From a virus, in IMG/VR virus record IMGVR_UViG_3300032087_001262, positions 1-35,498 of that record: a stretch of 35,498 nucleotides of DNA. One strand, 5' to 3'. This document shows, one piece after another, positions 19,314 through 29,658 of this stretch. The position numbers and the translations under genes were made by a program. Under the pieces are notes generated by a model. It was not told the DNA's origin. It ran no database searches and was given only the letters and a program-made list of their open reading frames with translations. The stretch's first letter is position 1. The number at the start of each line of letters is the position of its first letter.

Positions 19314-21236
19314 ATGACCGAAAAAAAAGCAACCCGAATCATCTGTGCAGCAAAGGGATGTAGGAAACGTTTAAAGGGCAAACAACGAAGATTCTGCTCT
19401 ACTCAATGTAATAAAAGAACTTGGGCGCAAACGAAATCACACAACGACAAAATTACAGAAAAACCAATCAACAATCATTTAAAGCTAGACGATGGCGAAT
19501 TATCTATGGTCAGACGAGGCACACACTATGATTTATTCTGCGAAAAATACGCGGAAGACCTAGCAGACGGCACCCTCACTGCCAAAGAAGTAGCCATAGA
19601 CATAGGTACATCAGCAGCGCAAGTATCCAGAATGATGGCAGCATACAAAATAGATACAAAGAATGCAATTGCAGCAGAAGATTGGGAAGTAAACGAAGAA
19701 GCGTTAGCTGCATTAGAAAATTTTTCTAGCTTCCGCGATAAATACTTTCGTACAGAAACGGGGGAAAAGTACGAAACAGCAGACTTTCATATGAACTGGA
19801 TAAATAACATAATAGATTCAATTGAACACGGTAAAGAATTAATTATATTATCTCCACCGCGACACGGTAAAACAGAGTTATTAATACATTTTGCTGTATA
19901 TCAAATAATGAAAAACCCTAACATAAGAATTATGTGGGTAGGTGGTAACGAAGACATTGCAAAAAATGCTGTATCAGCGGTATTAGAACATCTAGATGAT
20001 AATGAAAGATTACAAGAAGATTTTTGTCCACCAGGTCAATCATTTAAACCAGGCAATAGGTCAGGAAAAATGTGGTCACAAAACCAGTTTACTGTAGGTA
20101 CTAGAACAGTACCAGGTATTAAATCACCTACTATGGTTGCTGTAGGTAAAGGTGGAAAGATTCTATCTCGTGACTGTGACTTAATAATTGCAGACGACAT
20201 TGAAGACCATCAAACTACTATGCAACCTGGTGCAAGAGAAAATACAAGACAGTGGTGGACTACAACATTATCATCACGTAAAGAGGAACATACTGCTGTA
20301 GTAGTAATTGGTTCTAGACAACATCACGATGATTTGTATCATCACTTACTTGCTAATGATTCTTTTGAACAGATAGTAGAAACTGCACACGATATTGAAT
20401 GTGGTATACCAGAACACTTACCAGAAGAACATATTAACTGTATGTTATGGCCAGGCAAAAGAACTTACAAATGGCTTAATACAAGAATGCAGGCAGCAGA
20501 AACTACAGGTGGTAGACAAATCTTTGAAATGGTTTATTACAATCAAGCATTTGTAGAAGGTACACAAATCTTTACTATGAATATGATTGACCAATGTATG
20601 CGACCAGATTTAATTATTGGGCAGGTACCTGGCAACTTACATTTAGTTGCAGGACTTGACCCAGCATCATCTGGTTATCAAGCTGCTGTACTATGGGGTA
20701 TTAATGCTGCTAGAGGAGAATTATATTTAGTTGACATAGAAAATAGACAAGGTGGTGGTGTTAAACACGCATTGCAAATAATGTCTGACTGGTTACACAA
20801 GTATGACTTAATGCACTGGATTATCGAAGAAAACGGATTCCAGACAGCTATTAGACAAGACGATAAGATAAAAGAATTTGTATTAAGAGCTGGTATTACT
20901 ATGCAAGGTCACATAACTGGAAATAATAAACACGACCCTATGTATGGTGTAGGTGCAATGGCTAACTTGTTTGAAAATCAAAAAATACATTTACCAGTTG
21001 GAAATTCTGAAAGTCAGAGTAAAGTTAATGCTTATAGACAGCAATTATTATATTTTGATGGAAAACCAGTTTCTAAGCGAAACAAGGAAAAAACTGATAT
21101 AGTTATGGCAGGGTGGTTTCCTATGAAAGTCTTTAGAAGGATGAACAAGGAACAACTCGCTGGTATGGGATTAGATTATAATCCTAGTTACACAGATTTT
21201 GGATATAGCGACTATAATGAGGCACCGTGGGGTTAG
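19314..21236 (+). CDS. terL: Terminase large subunit with N-terminal zinc finger and HTH
   Basis: A 640-aa protein, longer than usual. Residues 11-32 have a CX4C...CX3C zinc site (C11, C16, C28, C32). Residues about 87-112 (GTLTAKEVAIDIGTSAAQVS) look like a helix-turn-helix of small-terminase type. The ATPase carries SPPRHGKTE (Walker A, 180-188) and LIIADDIED (Walker B, 290-298). The RNase H-like nuclease has GLDPASS (D449), EENGF (about 518) and TDIVMAGW (about 600). It pumps DNA into the prohead and cuts concatemers. No separate small terminase gene is visible, so the N-terminus may supply DNA recognition. Confidence 0.95.
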   Translation: MTEKKATRIICAAKGCRKRLKGKQRRFCSTQCNKRTWAQTKSHNDKITEKPINNHLKLDDGELSMVRRGTHYDLFCEKYAEDLADGTLTAKEVAIDIGTSAAQVSRMMAAYKIDTKNAIAAEDWEVNEEALAALENFSSFRDKYFRTETGEKYETADFHMNWINNIIDSIEHGKELIILSPPRHGKTELLIHFAVYQIMKNPNIRIMWVGGNEDIAKNAVSAVLEHLDDNERLQEDFCPPGQSFKPGNRSGKMWSQNQFTVGTRTVPGIKSPTMVAVGKGGKILSRDCDLIIADDIEDHQTTMQPGARENTRQWWTTTLSSRKEEHTAVVVIGSRQHHDDLYHHLLANDSFEQIVETAHDIECGIPEHLPEEHINCMLWPGKRTYKWLNTRMQAAETTGGRQIFEMVYYNQAFVEGTQIFTMNMIDQCMRPDLIIGQVPGNLHLVAGLDPASSGYQAAVLWGINAARGELYLVDIENRQGGGVKHALQIMSDWLHKYDLMHWIIEENGFQTAIRQDDKIKEFVLRAGITMQGHITGNNKHDPMYGVGAMANLFENQKIHLPVGNSESQSKVNAYRQQLLYFDGKPVSKRNKEKTDIVMAGWFPMKVFRRMNKEQLAGMGLDYNPSYTDFGYSDYNEAPWG

Positions 21237-23017
21237 AAAATTTAGGAATTAAAAACTACAAAGAAATTGTAGACAACGCAACGTTCTTAGTTAATGGTAG
21301 ACCATCTAAGGAACGTCAAATACAAAAAGCAAGGATTAAGTCAATTTTAAATGGTGGTCCTGAAGGTATGAAAGCATTGTTAGGAAACAATATGGAAACT
21401 ACTGATGCTGACTTACTACCAGCACCTAATATGTTACAGTCAGGTATTGACCGACTTGCACAAAAGATTTCAGGAATACCACAAGTACGTGTAGATATTC
21501 TTAATCATAATACATCTGATAGAGCAAAGTTCCGTGCAGAAAAACTAGAAAGAATTGTTACAAGTTATGACGAGAAACAAAATCTTTCACTACAATTAGC
21601 ACAGGCAGCTAGATGGTTGCCAGGGTACGGTTACTGCGCTTGGATTATAACGACACGCACAGATAAAAATGGTTATATATACCCAACAGCAGAACTGCGT
21701 GACCCTTACGATACATTTCCAGGAAACTTTGGTCCTGACCAAAAACCACGTGAGTTAGCAGTATTAAGACGTGTACCTAGATATAAACTTGCACAACTCT
21801 ATCCAGAATTTGCTAAAGAGATTTTAAATCCAGAAGAAGAAGATACACAAGAAACTGCATATGGTGCAGGTGGATTAAGTGATACATATAACCATAGTTC
21901 AGATGATGCTGGTTGGGAAGATAACACAGGACAAGGTGTCAGAGTTATTGAATATTATGACGTAGGTGGTACATACATAATATTCCCAGAAAAGAAAATG
22001 ATTTTAGATTTTATTCCAAACTTCTTGAGTGGTCCTCCATTTATTTTTATGAAGAGATTAGCTTTTGATGAACTCAAAGGACAATATGACCACGTAATAG
22101 GTTTGATGGCTATGATGGCAAAAATAAACATTATGTCAGCTATAGCAATGGAAGACAGTGTGTTTACAGAAACAAACATATCTGGTGAGTTAGAGTCAGG
22201 TCAGTATCGTAAAGGTAGATTTGCAATTAACTATTTATCACCAGGTACACAAGTAAGTAAACCTGCTAATAACATTCCTTATCAATTATTTCAACAGGTT
22301 GACAGATTAGAACGTCAGCTACGTATGGTTGGTGGATATCCCGTAACTGACGATAGTCAAAGCCCTAACTCATTTGTAACTGGAGCTGGTCTGTCAGAAT
22401 TAAACAGCACTATGTCATTAATGATTAATGAATATAGAGAAATAATAAAACACGGTTTGCAAGATATGGACTCTTTAAGATTAGAGTTAGATACTTTGTT
22501 AGCTGTACAGTATCCGCAGCTATCTAAAAAACCTATACAAGGTTTTTATGCGGGTACTGCATTTTCTGAAAACTATGCACCTACACAAGATATAGCTGGT
22601 GAATATAGAACTAGACGTGTCTATGGTGTTATGGCTGGTTTTGACGAACCACAAAAGATTGTAACTGGATTGCAATTGCTACAAGCAGGTGTTATAGACA
22701 CAGAAACATTACAAGATAACATTGATGGTCTTGACAATATAGCTAAAGTACAAGAACGTATTAGAAAAAATAAAGCAGAGAATGTTTTATTTGAATCTGT
22801 ACTAGCTAGGTCAGCACAAGGTGATATGGCAGCTACACAAGCTGTAATTGCTATATATGAATATCCACAAGAAATGACAGAAATACTTAAGATGTTTTAT
22901 ACACCACAAGACCCACAAATGACACCTGAACAACAAATGATGATTGAACAGCAAATGATGCAACAACAGATGGCTGCAGGCCCTCCAAGTGTTGCTCAAG
23001 CATTAGGTGGTATATAA
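21227..23017 (+). CDS. Portal protein (GTG start)
   Basis: A 596-aa protein starting at GTG 21227 and overlapping the terminase by 10 nt. Position, length and motifs such as LPAPNMLQSGIDRLAQKISG, WLPGYGYCAWII and ELRDPYDTFPGNFG agree with SPP1/actinophage-type portals, which form the dodecameric DNA channel at the head vertex. The C-terminus is rich in Gln and Met (MTPEQQMMIEQQMMQQQMAA) and low in complexity. Its stop overlaps the next ATG (TAATG). Confidence 0.9.
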   Translation: MGLENLGIKNYKEIVDNATFLVNGRPSKERQIQKARIKSILNGGPEGMKALLGNNMETTDADLLPAPNMLQSGIDRLAQKISGIPQVRVDILNHNTSDRAKFRAEKLERIVTSYDEKQNLSLQLAQAARWLPGYGYCAWIITTRTDKNGYIYPTAELRDPYDTFPGNFGPDQKPRELAVLRRVPRYKLAQLYPEFAKEILNPEEEDTQETAYGAGGLSDTYNHSSDDAGWEDNTGQGVRVIEYYDVGGTYIIFPEKKMILDFIPNFLSGPPFIFMKRLAFDELKGQYDHVIGLMAMMAKINIMSAIAMEDSVFTETNISGELESGQYRKGRFAINYLSPGTQVSKPANNIPYQLFQQVDRLERQLRMVGGYPVTDDSQSPNSFVTGAGLSELNSTMSLMINEYREIIKHGLQDMDSLRLELDTLLAVQYPQLSKKPIQGFYAGTAFSENYAPTQDIAGEYRTRRVYGVMAGFDEPQKIVTGLQLLQAGVIDTETLQDNIDGLDNIAKVQERIRKNKAENVLFESVLARSAQGDMAATQAVIAIYEYPQEMTEILKMFYTPQDPQMTPEQQMMIEQQMMQQQMAAGPPSVAQALGGI

Positions 23018-23190
23018 TGGAAGAAAAAGCATTTTGGGATATTATTGAAAATAATTTTGGAATGTATGATGAGTTAGATGAAGATGAAGCAAATCTTTTT
23101 GAACCATACAAACAACAGAATTTTACAATAATAAATCCTACACCTGGCATAATAATAATGATAAAGGACGAATTTTATGGCGAAATCTAG
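23017..23190 (+). CDS. Small acidic protein after the portal, 57 aa
   Basis: Begins MEEKAFWDIIENNFGMYDEL and continues DEDEANLFEPYKQQ, ending IIIMIKDEFYGEI. Strongly acidic at first, hydrophobic near the end. TAATG overlap with the portal and 14-nt overlap with the next gene. No family recognised; probably a minor head protein or chaperone. Confidence 0.55.
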   Translation: MEEKAFWDIIENNFGMYDELDEDEANLFEPYKQQNFTIINPTPGIIIMIKDEFYGEI

Positions 23191-23608
23191 AAGAGGTGGA
23201 TACAGACAGCCTAGCAAACCAGCTGCAGTAAAAGCCACTGGACCTGGTGCAGGAGCAGGTGAAAATAGAACAGATGGTGGACCAGCTGATAATAAACAAC
23301 CTATACGTAGAATACCTGGTATGCCTTATGGTCAACAACAACAATTAACACTACAACAACAAGCTGCTCCATTAGCTGGAGGTGGACAATCTACACCTAT
23401 GCCACAACAACAGGCACAACCAGCTAGACCAGATGTATTTGCTCCAACAGAAAGACCAATGGAACCTATTACACAAGGTGCTGCATTTGGTCCTGGGAGT
23501 GGTCCTGCTGACCAATTAGAAGATGAAACTGATATTATTCTTGCTGCGTTGTATTCTGTAAACCCACATCCTGTTATAGCGGAGTTAATTAATACTAGGA
23601 GCGTATAA
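23177..23608 (+). CDS. Low-complexity Gln/Pro/Gly-rich protein, 143 aa
   Basis: The first 105 residues are disordered and rich in Q, P, G and A (PGAGAGENRTDGGPADN, MPYGQQQQLTLQQQAAPLAG). The last 35 are ordered and acidic (QLEDETDIILAALYSVNPHP). Such proteins follow the portal in several actinophage-like genomes. The function is unknown. An AAAGGA site precedes the ATG. Confidence 0.7.
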   Translation: MAKSRRGGYRQPSKPAAVKATGPGAGAGENRTDGGPADNKQPIRRIPGMPYGQQQQLTLQQQAAPLAGGGQSTPMPQQQAQPARPDVFAPTERPMEPITQGAAFGPGSGPADQLEDETDIILAALYSVNPHPVIAELINTRSV

Positions 23609-26600
23609 TGGGTTTTTTATTTCAGGACCCATTCCAAGAAAGAGATGCACTCTATGCTATCGATTCTTTAAATAAAAAATTTAAAGTATGGCAAGAAATA
23701 TTTAAAACACCTCAAGGTGAACAGATTGCTAATAATTTAATTGAAACTACTACTGCATATCCTGCATTACCTAAGACGTTAGCTAAAGATATTGCTTTTA
23801 CAGTTCCTGATGCTGCAAACAATAAAGAAGTACAAAACATTGTAGAGGAAGTATCTTTATCTCACGTTCAAGAACAAGCAGAGTTATGGGATAAATTAAC
23901 AGAAGAACATTACAAATTTGGTGGTGACTTCGAAACTAATATGATTATTAGACCTATTGATTTTTGGACACTTGGATTATCAAAAGGTGGAGCTAAACCA
24001 GGAGATATACAATATGGTGTGTGGGCTGCACAAGCTTATGACGGTTTATGGCAAAACTTTGGTTTAAGAGGTAAATGGGCTGGTGGTGTTGCTGGTTTTA
24101 TACCTGCATTATGGGGAGGTATGCCTGTAGGTAGGTCACAAGCATATTTAAGAGATTTAATACTTTATGACAAAAAGATTAGAGATGGTGCTACACCACA
24201 AGAAGCACAAGACGCATTAGCTATTGATGTAAGTTTTACACAAGTATCTGGTGTTGGTGAAAAACTAGATATGCGTGGAACATTAAACAAATATGTTGAT
24301 ATGTTTAAAGAAGCTCACAAAATGGGTGGTGAAACAATATTTAGAGCTATGTGGAATGAAATGTCTGCTGGTAGACCAATTAACTTTAACAGAGACCATT
24401 GGATGCGTATGGAAACTCTTAAACCAGAAAATGACCCAAGGTATCAAGAGTTAATTACTGAATACAATTACTCACCAGAAAAAGCAAAAGAATTGTTTTA
24501 TAAATACAATGGTAGACCATTAAAAGCTTATGATGAAAATGGTGAACAACATTATACAAGTTTAGATAATCCAGCAAGAATACATTTCTTCGCAGGTAGA
24601 AAATCACACGGTATAACAGGTAGTTATACAACAAATATGAAATATGCTAATGATGGTCTTAACTTTAAACTTAAATCTGTATATGATAACGAACCAGAAC
24701 AAAGAATATTATTTTCTCCTGGTAGATATCAAGCATCATTAGTTTCTAAACCAGGTTCTGGTGCATATAACTTTATATCTGGTGCTGTTGACTTTAGTGC
24801 TATGGCTATTGAAGAATTTGTAGGTGCTAAAGGTGTTTCACAAATAGGTAAAGCATTTAGAGGATTGAGACAAATTAATCCTTTATTAGATGAAACAACA
24901 AAAGTTATTGATGTTGCAAGAGCAGGTAAAGTTTCTAACAACTCACCTCTTGATGAAGCAAAAGCTGTACTTGATGATATTGGTCCTAAAATTGATGGTA
25001 CTAAAGCAGGAGACACTGCTGAAGGTATTAATGATAATTTAGGATTATGGAAAGGTTACAAATCAAGACGTAAAGCTAGTGCTGTTGAAAGGTCAACAAG
25101 AAAAAAATATTTAGCAAATAACATTATGCCTAAAGTCTTTAGAGAAACTAAAGATGAAATGCTAAACAGACCATTTATGTATCAAAACATATATGAACCT
25201 TTAGTAAAAGAAGTAGCAAAAGATAAAGATGTAGCTGCTGTATTAATGGATACAAACCCTGTATATAAAAATTTACAAAAAAGTACAAGACAAAAATTAA
25301 TACGTGTTGCTGAAAATAAAGGCGTTGAAGGTGTAAAAAATATATTTGGTCAATTAATTGATGAAGGTGTTTATGTAGGTGGAAAAATACCTAGAGATTA
25401 TTTACCAGGCAAAATGTTACCTAAAGGTGCTTCATTCTTAACAAACAAAATATTAATTGAAAATGCAAAGAAAGCTAAATACTACAAAGACTTACCAGAC
25501 CCATCAGTATTACAAAGACTTGCTGGTAAAACATATGCTGCAATAGGAAAAGAAGATGCTGCATTTAGAAGTCTAGGTAGCTTTTTAGGAAGTACATTAC
25601 AAACTCCTGCAAGAGTTACAGGTAGAACATTAGGATTAGGATTAGCTGGAATTAAAGCATTACCTGGCGCACCAATTAAAGCTTTAGGTGCAGTAAGAAC
25701 ATTTACTAAAGGTCAAGGTTTTAATAAAAAACAAATACGTTTAGTTAGACCTAAAAATGTTAATGAAACTATTATTGGACCACAATCACAAGTTGTTGAA
25801 AGAAAATTAATTAAAGACCAATTAATAGAAAAGTTTGGACTTAATGTACAAGCAGGACCTGAATTTGAAAAGTATTTAGGATTTTCATCTGCTTTTTATT
25901 CTAATGCTGACCCATACTTTAGACAGCTTATGTCATCTGTACCAGATTTTGGTATTAAAGGTTTAAATAAAAATGCAGCATATGACCAATTAGTTGCACA
26001 CTTACAAGTTACTGGATACTCAATTGAAGAAATGGCACCAATATTAAAAGAGTTTTGGAATGTAGATTTTAGAAAAAAACGTGCTGTAGCAAAATTTATG
26101 TTTGACCAAAATACAAGAGACGTTTCAAGAGTAAGAGTATTAGGTGGACAATGGGAACCAGTAATGAGAGCTTTTGCAAAAATGTACAATACAACAATGG
26201 AACAAGCTACTGCATACTTTGTATCTGGTTATGCAGATGAAGCTATATCTATGCCTCACGTAGGAAACAAATATACAAAAACAGAAAGAACTATTTGGCA
26301 AGACTACAAAGGTGAGACTTACGGTATTGATATAGGTTCAGCTCATTTGTTTTCTGAGTTTGCAGATAACTTACAACCATTTATTGATTACAGATTAATT
26401 AGACGAGCATACGGTAGTGCTTGGAAAGAATTAGACAATGCTAATACTGCAATGAAAACAGCTACAGAAAATTTTAAAGATGTAGGTAGATGGATAAAAT
26501 ATAATTATTATTTTTATGATGATGTAGATGCACCTAACCCATATGCAAATGGATTTATTGGTACAAGTAAACTTAATGAAGATGCGTTTACAATACTTGC

Positions 26601-29600
26601 TGATTACTACACAAGAAAGTTATTTAAACCATTTGTACTTTTAAGAGGTGCTTTTTTTACACGTGTATTTATGGAAGAACAAATGCGTGTAGTTGCTGCT
26701 GGTCTTGACGGTTTTTTTAATCACCCAATACATTACATACAATGGGTTACATCTGGTAAACAAGCTAGAAATGCTGCAAGAAATGCAGGCAATATGGATG
26801 AGTTGTTTAAATCAGGTGCGTTAAAGAAATGGATAGATAAAGGTTTAACAAAAGAAGAAGCATATTTGAAATGGTCTGATGAAAACGTAGATGCTATGCG
26901 TTTAATGGACTCATATGAATATTTAGAAGCTACACAAAAAACATTTAACTTAGCTGGTATGCAAGGTAGAGAGCAAAGACGTATTAAAGGTGCTAACTAC
27001 ATTATGCGTAAAAAAACTGAAACTAATACTAAAGATTATGTTGATGGTGTAAGAATGGAGTTACTACAATTACGTAACGATACTATAGCTAGAAAAGTTG
27101 CAGAGTATGGTTATGGTTCTCCTGAATTAGCTAATTGGATTATGTCTAAAGAAGGTGCATTAGCTAGAGCAGATTTACTTGAATGGGGTGGTGGTAGATG
27201 GAAAGGTATTACTAACGATACAGATTTTATTGACCAATACTTACAATCTGTTGAAGCACGTATCAGAATTAAAACTGGTGGTTTAGTATCAGAAGATAAT
27301 GGTCAAGTAATTAAAATAACTAACTTTCAAGAAGTAGATGGTGTAGTACTACCAGATACTAAATATAGATATAACATTGATGTATCAGCAGATAACTTAG
27401 GTAGTCAAGATTTAAGAAAGTTTATTTATGACGGAACTCTTTTTGACAAAGTAAAAGGTAAAGATATTTCATTTAGAGAAGCTGCGTTAACAAATACAAG
27501 AATGGAAAAACTATCTGATATCTTACAAGAGTCATACATAACAAAAGGTAAAAAAGGTTTAGGAGATGATTTAGATTTAGGATTTGTTAAAACAGTAGAT
27601 ACATCTGCTGATAATCCTACAAAAATGTTAGCTTCTTGGGATGCTTTTGTTGACACAGCATTTAACACATTAATGACAAAACCAATAGCATATCTAAACA
27701 GAGCAACCGTATTTAAACAATATCGTTATATGTACATAACAGATAACTGGGCAAACTTTAATAAAGATGCAAGAACTAGATTTATTAGAGAAGCTAAGTC
27801 ATTAAATATACCTAAAGCTGTTATTGATGAAATGGAACAATTAAATAAAACAATGCCTATTGCCAAAGGTGCTATGAGTTATGACGTAGCTAACAATACA
27901 TCTAAAGCATTTGGTTTAGCTGGTACAAAAGACTTATTGTATGATGCTTCTAAGAAACATCTTATATCTGACATAACAAGAAATATATTTCCATTCCCTG
28001 AGATTTGGTTTGAAGTTGCAAACACTTGGGGTAAGTTATTAGCAAACAAACCATATATGATGAGACAAGCACAAGTAGCTGTTAGAGGTGGAGAAACATT
28101 TAAACTTGGTGGATATGGTACAGAAGGTTGGATAACTAACAATCCACAAACTGGTAGAGAAAATGAAAAGATGTTTGTATACCCATTTGCACCTTTCTTA
28201 TCAAGATTAGTTTATGGTAAAGAAACATATGAAGATGAAAATGGTGTAGAGCGTAAAGTAGATATAGCTGCTAAAGCATACTTGTCTGGTATTAACTTAT
28301 TAGGACAAGGTTTTGTACCAGGACCTAACCCTGCTGTAGGATTTGCTATAGACAAAGTTATACCTATAGAAGGTTGGGAACCAGAACTTAAAGAGTTTTT
28401 ATTTGGAGGTTTCTTACCACCAGAAGAATTAAAACAATTAGTACCAGTATCTCCTTGGATAAAAAAATTAATTGCAGCTGTAGGACCAGATAAAAATGAT
28501 GATTTAAATATAGAAAAAAGTGAGTTTGCACAAATGAGAGCTGCTGCAACTATATCTGTATTTAGATACGGTACTGTAACTGGTGAACCAAGAAGATTAT
28601 ATGACGCTGGTAAATTAGATAAATATTTAAGTGAAGTTGACTCTAACTGGAAGTTATTAGAAAATGCACAAGAAGGTACACCACAATATTATCAATTATT
28701 AAGAACAATTGACCAAGCATATCTTGAATATTCTAAAAGAAAAGCTAAATGGTTATTCGGTGTACAAGCATTAGCACAGTTTATATTACCTACAGGATTT
28801 ACTCCTACATATTACGTTGAAGATAAAAATGGTTCTATGTGGAATGCACAAGTACTTGCAGATGAATATAGAAGTATTCTTAGAGAAAAAGAAGGTAATG
28901 ACGCTGAAGCTGCTATGGAGTTCTTAAACTTGTATGGTATGGAACACGGTTATTTAACTGCACCTGCAAAAGTATCTGATACAGGTAGACAAAACTATAC
29001 ACAGAAATCACTTAAGTTTAGATACGATAATGCTGATATATTAAAAGAAGCTAAACTATCTGCATTCTTAGTGTTACCTGATAACCCTGCTGGTGAAAGA
29101 GCTAGTTGGGATTTAGCACCAGAAAAAACACAATTAACTGCTGACCAGTTTAGAAGAAAAGTAAATGACACAGTAGGTTACTTTGCTTATACAAATTACA
29201 AAAAAATAATTGATTCTACAGAATTACCTACATTACAAAAAACAATGCTTAAAAGACAATTTAGAAATAACTTAATACTTGCTAAAGAAGGTTTCCAAGA
29301 AGATGATTGGGGATTACCTGGTTCTGTAAGTATTAAAGATATATTTAATGAAATGAGAAGAGTATGGCCAAACAATGAATTAATTATGTCAATGGATAGT
29401 GGCAAGGGTTTTGTCAAAATGTTAGAGCAATGGGAAGAGTTTGAAAAATACTCAGCTCAAATATCTCCAAGTAAAACTACTACTTGGTGGTTAGAGTCTG
29501 CTGAGCCAGAAGCTAGGTTTATGAGAATACTTATGAATCAAATAGCGCAAGACATTATAGCAGAACATCCTGATTTTTGGCACGTTTGGACGACTCTTAT

Positions 29601-29658
29601 GCTAAAGTTCTATAGAGACGATAAAGAATTACTAGCAGATATGTTTGATGAGGATTAA
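23608..29658 (+). CDS. Giant cysteine-free virion protein (2016 aa), possible internal or ejection protein
   Basis: A single 6-kb frame between portal and scaffold. No cysteine was seen in 2016 residues. The N-terminus starts MGFLFQDPFQERDALYAI. Hydrophobic, glycine-rich stretches appear at about 155-175 (GKWAGGVAGFIPALWGGMP) and about 665-695 (GRTLGLGLAGIKALPGAPIK), and the rest is alternating helical. The C-terminal 200 residues are acidic and aromatic (HPDFWHVW). No lysozyme motif was found. Size, lack of cysteine and place suggest an inner-core protein injected with the DNA; this is inference. Confidence 0.75.
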   Translation: MGFLFQDPFQERDALYAIDSLNKKFKVWQEIFKTPQGEQIANNLIETTTAYPALPKTLAKDIAFTVPDAANNKEVQNIVEEVSLSHVQEQAELWDKLTEEHYKFGGDFETNMIIRPIDFWTLGLSKGGAKPGDIQYGVWAAQAYDGLWQNFGLRGKWAGGVAGFIPALWGGMPVGRSQAYLRDLILYDKKIRDGATPQEAQDALAIDVSFTQVSGVGEKLDMRGTLNKYVDMFKEAHKMGGETIFRAMWNEMSAGRPINFNRDHWMRMETLKPENDPRYQELITEYNYSPEKAKELFYKYNGRPLKAYDENGEQHYTSLDNPARIHFFAGRKSHGITGSYTTNMKYANDGLNFKLKSVYDNEPEQRILFSPGRYQASLVSKPGSGAYNFISGAVDFSAMAIEEFVGAKGVSQIGKAFRGLRQINPLLDETTKVIDVARAGKVSNNSPLDEAKAVLDDIGPKIDGTKAGDTAEGINDNLGLWKGYKSRRKASAVERSTRKKYLANNIMPKVFRETKDEMLNRPFMYQNIYEPLVKEVAKDKDVAAVLMDTNPVYKNLQKSTRQKLIRVAENKGVEGVKNIFGQLIDEGVYVGGKIPRDYLPGKMLPKGASFLTNKILIENAKKAKYYKDLPDPSVLQRLAGKTYAAIGKEDAAFRSLGSFLGSTLQTPARVTGRTLGLGLAGIKALPGAPIKALGAVRTFTKGQGFNKKQIRLVRPKNVNETIIGPQSQVVERKLIKDQLIEKFGLNVQAGPEFEKYLGFSSAFYSNADPYFRQLMSSVPDFGIKGLNKNAAYDQLVAHLQVTGYSIEEMAPILKEFWNVDFRKKRAVAKFMFDQNTRDVSRVRVLGGQWEPVMRAFAKMYNTTMEQATAYFVSGYADEAISMPHVGNKYTKTERTIWQDYKGETYGIDIGSAHLFSEFADNLQPFIDYRLIRRAYGSAWKELDNANTAMKTATENFKDVGRWIKYNYYFYDDVDAPNPYANGFIGTSKLNEDAFTILADYYTRKLFKPFVLLRGAFFTRVFMEEQMRVVAAGLDGFFNHPIHYIQWVTSGKQARNAARNAGNMDELFKSGALKKWIDKGLTKEEAYLKWSDENVDAMRLMDSYEYLEATQKTFNLAGMQGREQRRIKGANYIMRKKTETNTKDYVDGVRMELLQLRNDTIARKVAEYGYGSPELANWIMSKEGALARADLLEWGGGRWKGITNDTDFIDQYLQSVEARIRIKTGGLVSEDNGQVIKITNFQEVDGVVLPDTKYRYNIDVSADNLGSQDLRKFIYDGTLFDKVKGKDISFREAALTNTRMEKLSDILQESYITKGKKGLGDDLDLGFVKTVDTSADNPTKMLASWDAFVDTAFNTLMTKPIAYLNRATVFKQYRYMYITDNWANFNKDARTRFIREAKSLNIPKAVIDEMEQLNKTMPIAKGAMSYDVANNTSKAFGLAGTKDLLYDASKKHLISDITRNIFPFPEIWFEVANTWGKLLANKPYMMRQAQVAVRGGETFKLGGYGTEGWITNNPQTGRENEKMFVYPFAPFLSRLVYGKETYEDENGVERKVDIAAKAYLSGINLLGQGFVPGPNPAVGFAIDKVIPIEGWEPELKEFLFGGFLPPEELKQLVPVSPWIKKLIAAVGPDKNDDLNIEKSEFAQMRAAATISVFRYGTVTGEPRRLYDAGKLDKYLSEVDSNWKLLENAQEGTPQYYQLLRTIDQAYLEYSKRKAKWLFGVQALAQFILPTGFTPTYYVEDKNGSMWNAQVLADEYRSILREKEGNDAEAAMEFLNLYGMEHGYLTAPAKVSDTGRQNYTQKSLKFRYDNADILKEAKLSAFLVLPDNPAGERASWDLAPEKTQLTADQFRRKVNDTVGYFAYTNYKKIIDSTELPTLQKTMLKRQFRNNLILAKEGFQEDDWGLPGSVSIKDIFNEMRRVWPNNELIMSMDSGKGFVKMLEQWEEFEKYSAQISPSKTTTWWLESAEPEARFMRILMNQIAQDIIAEHPDFWHVWTTLMLKFYRDDKELLADMFDED

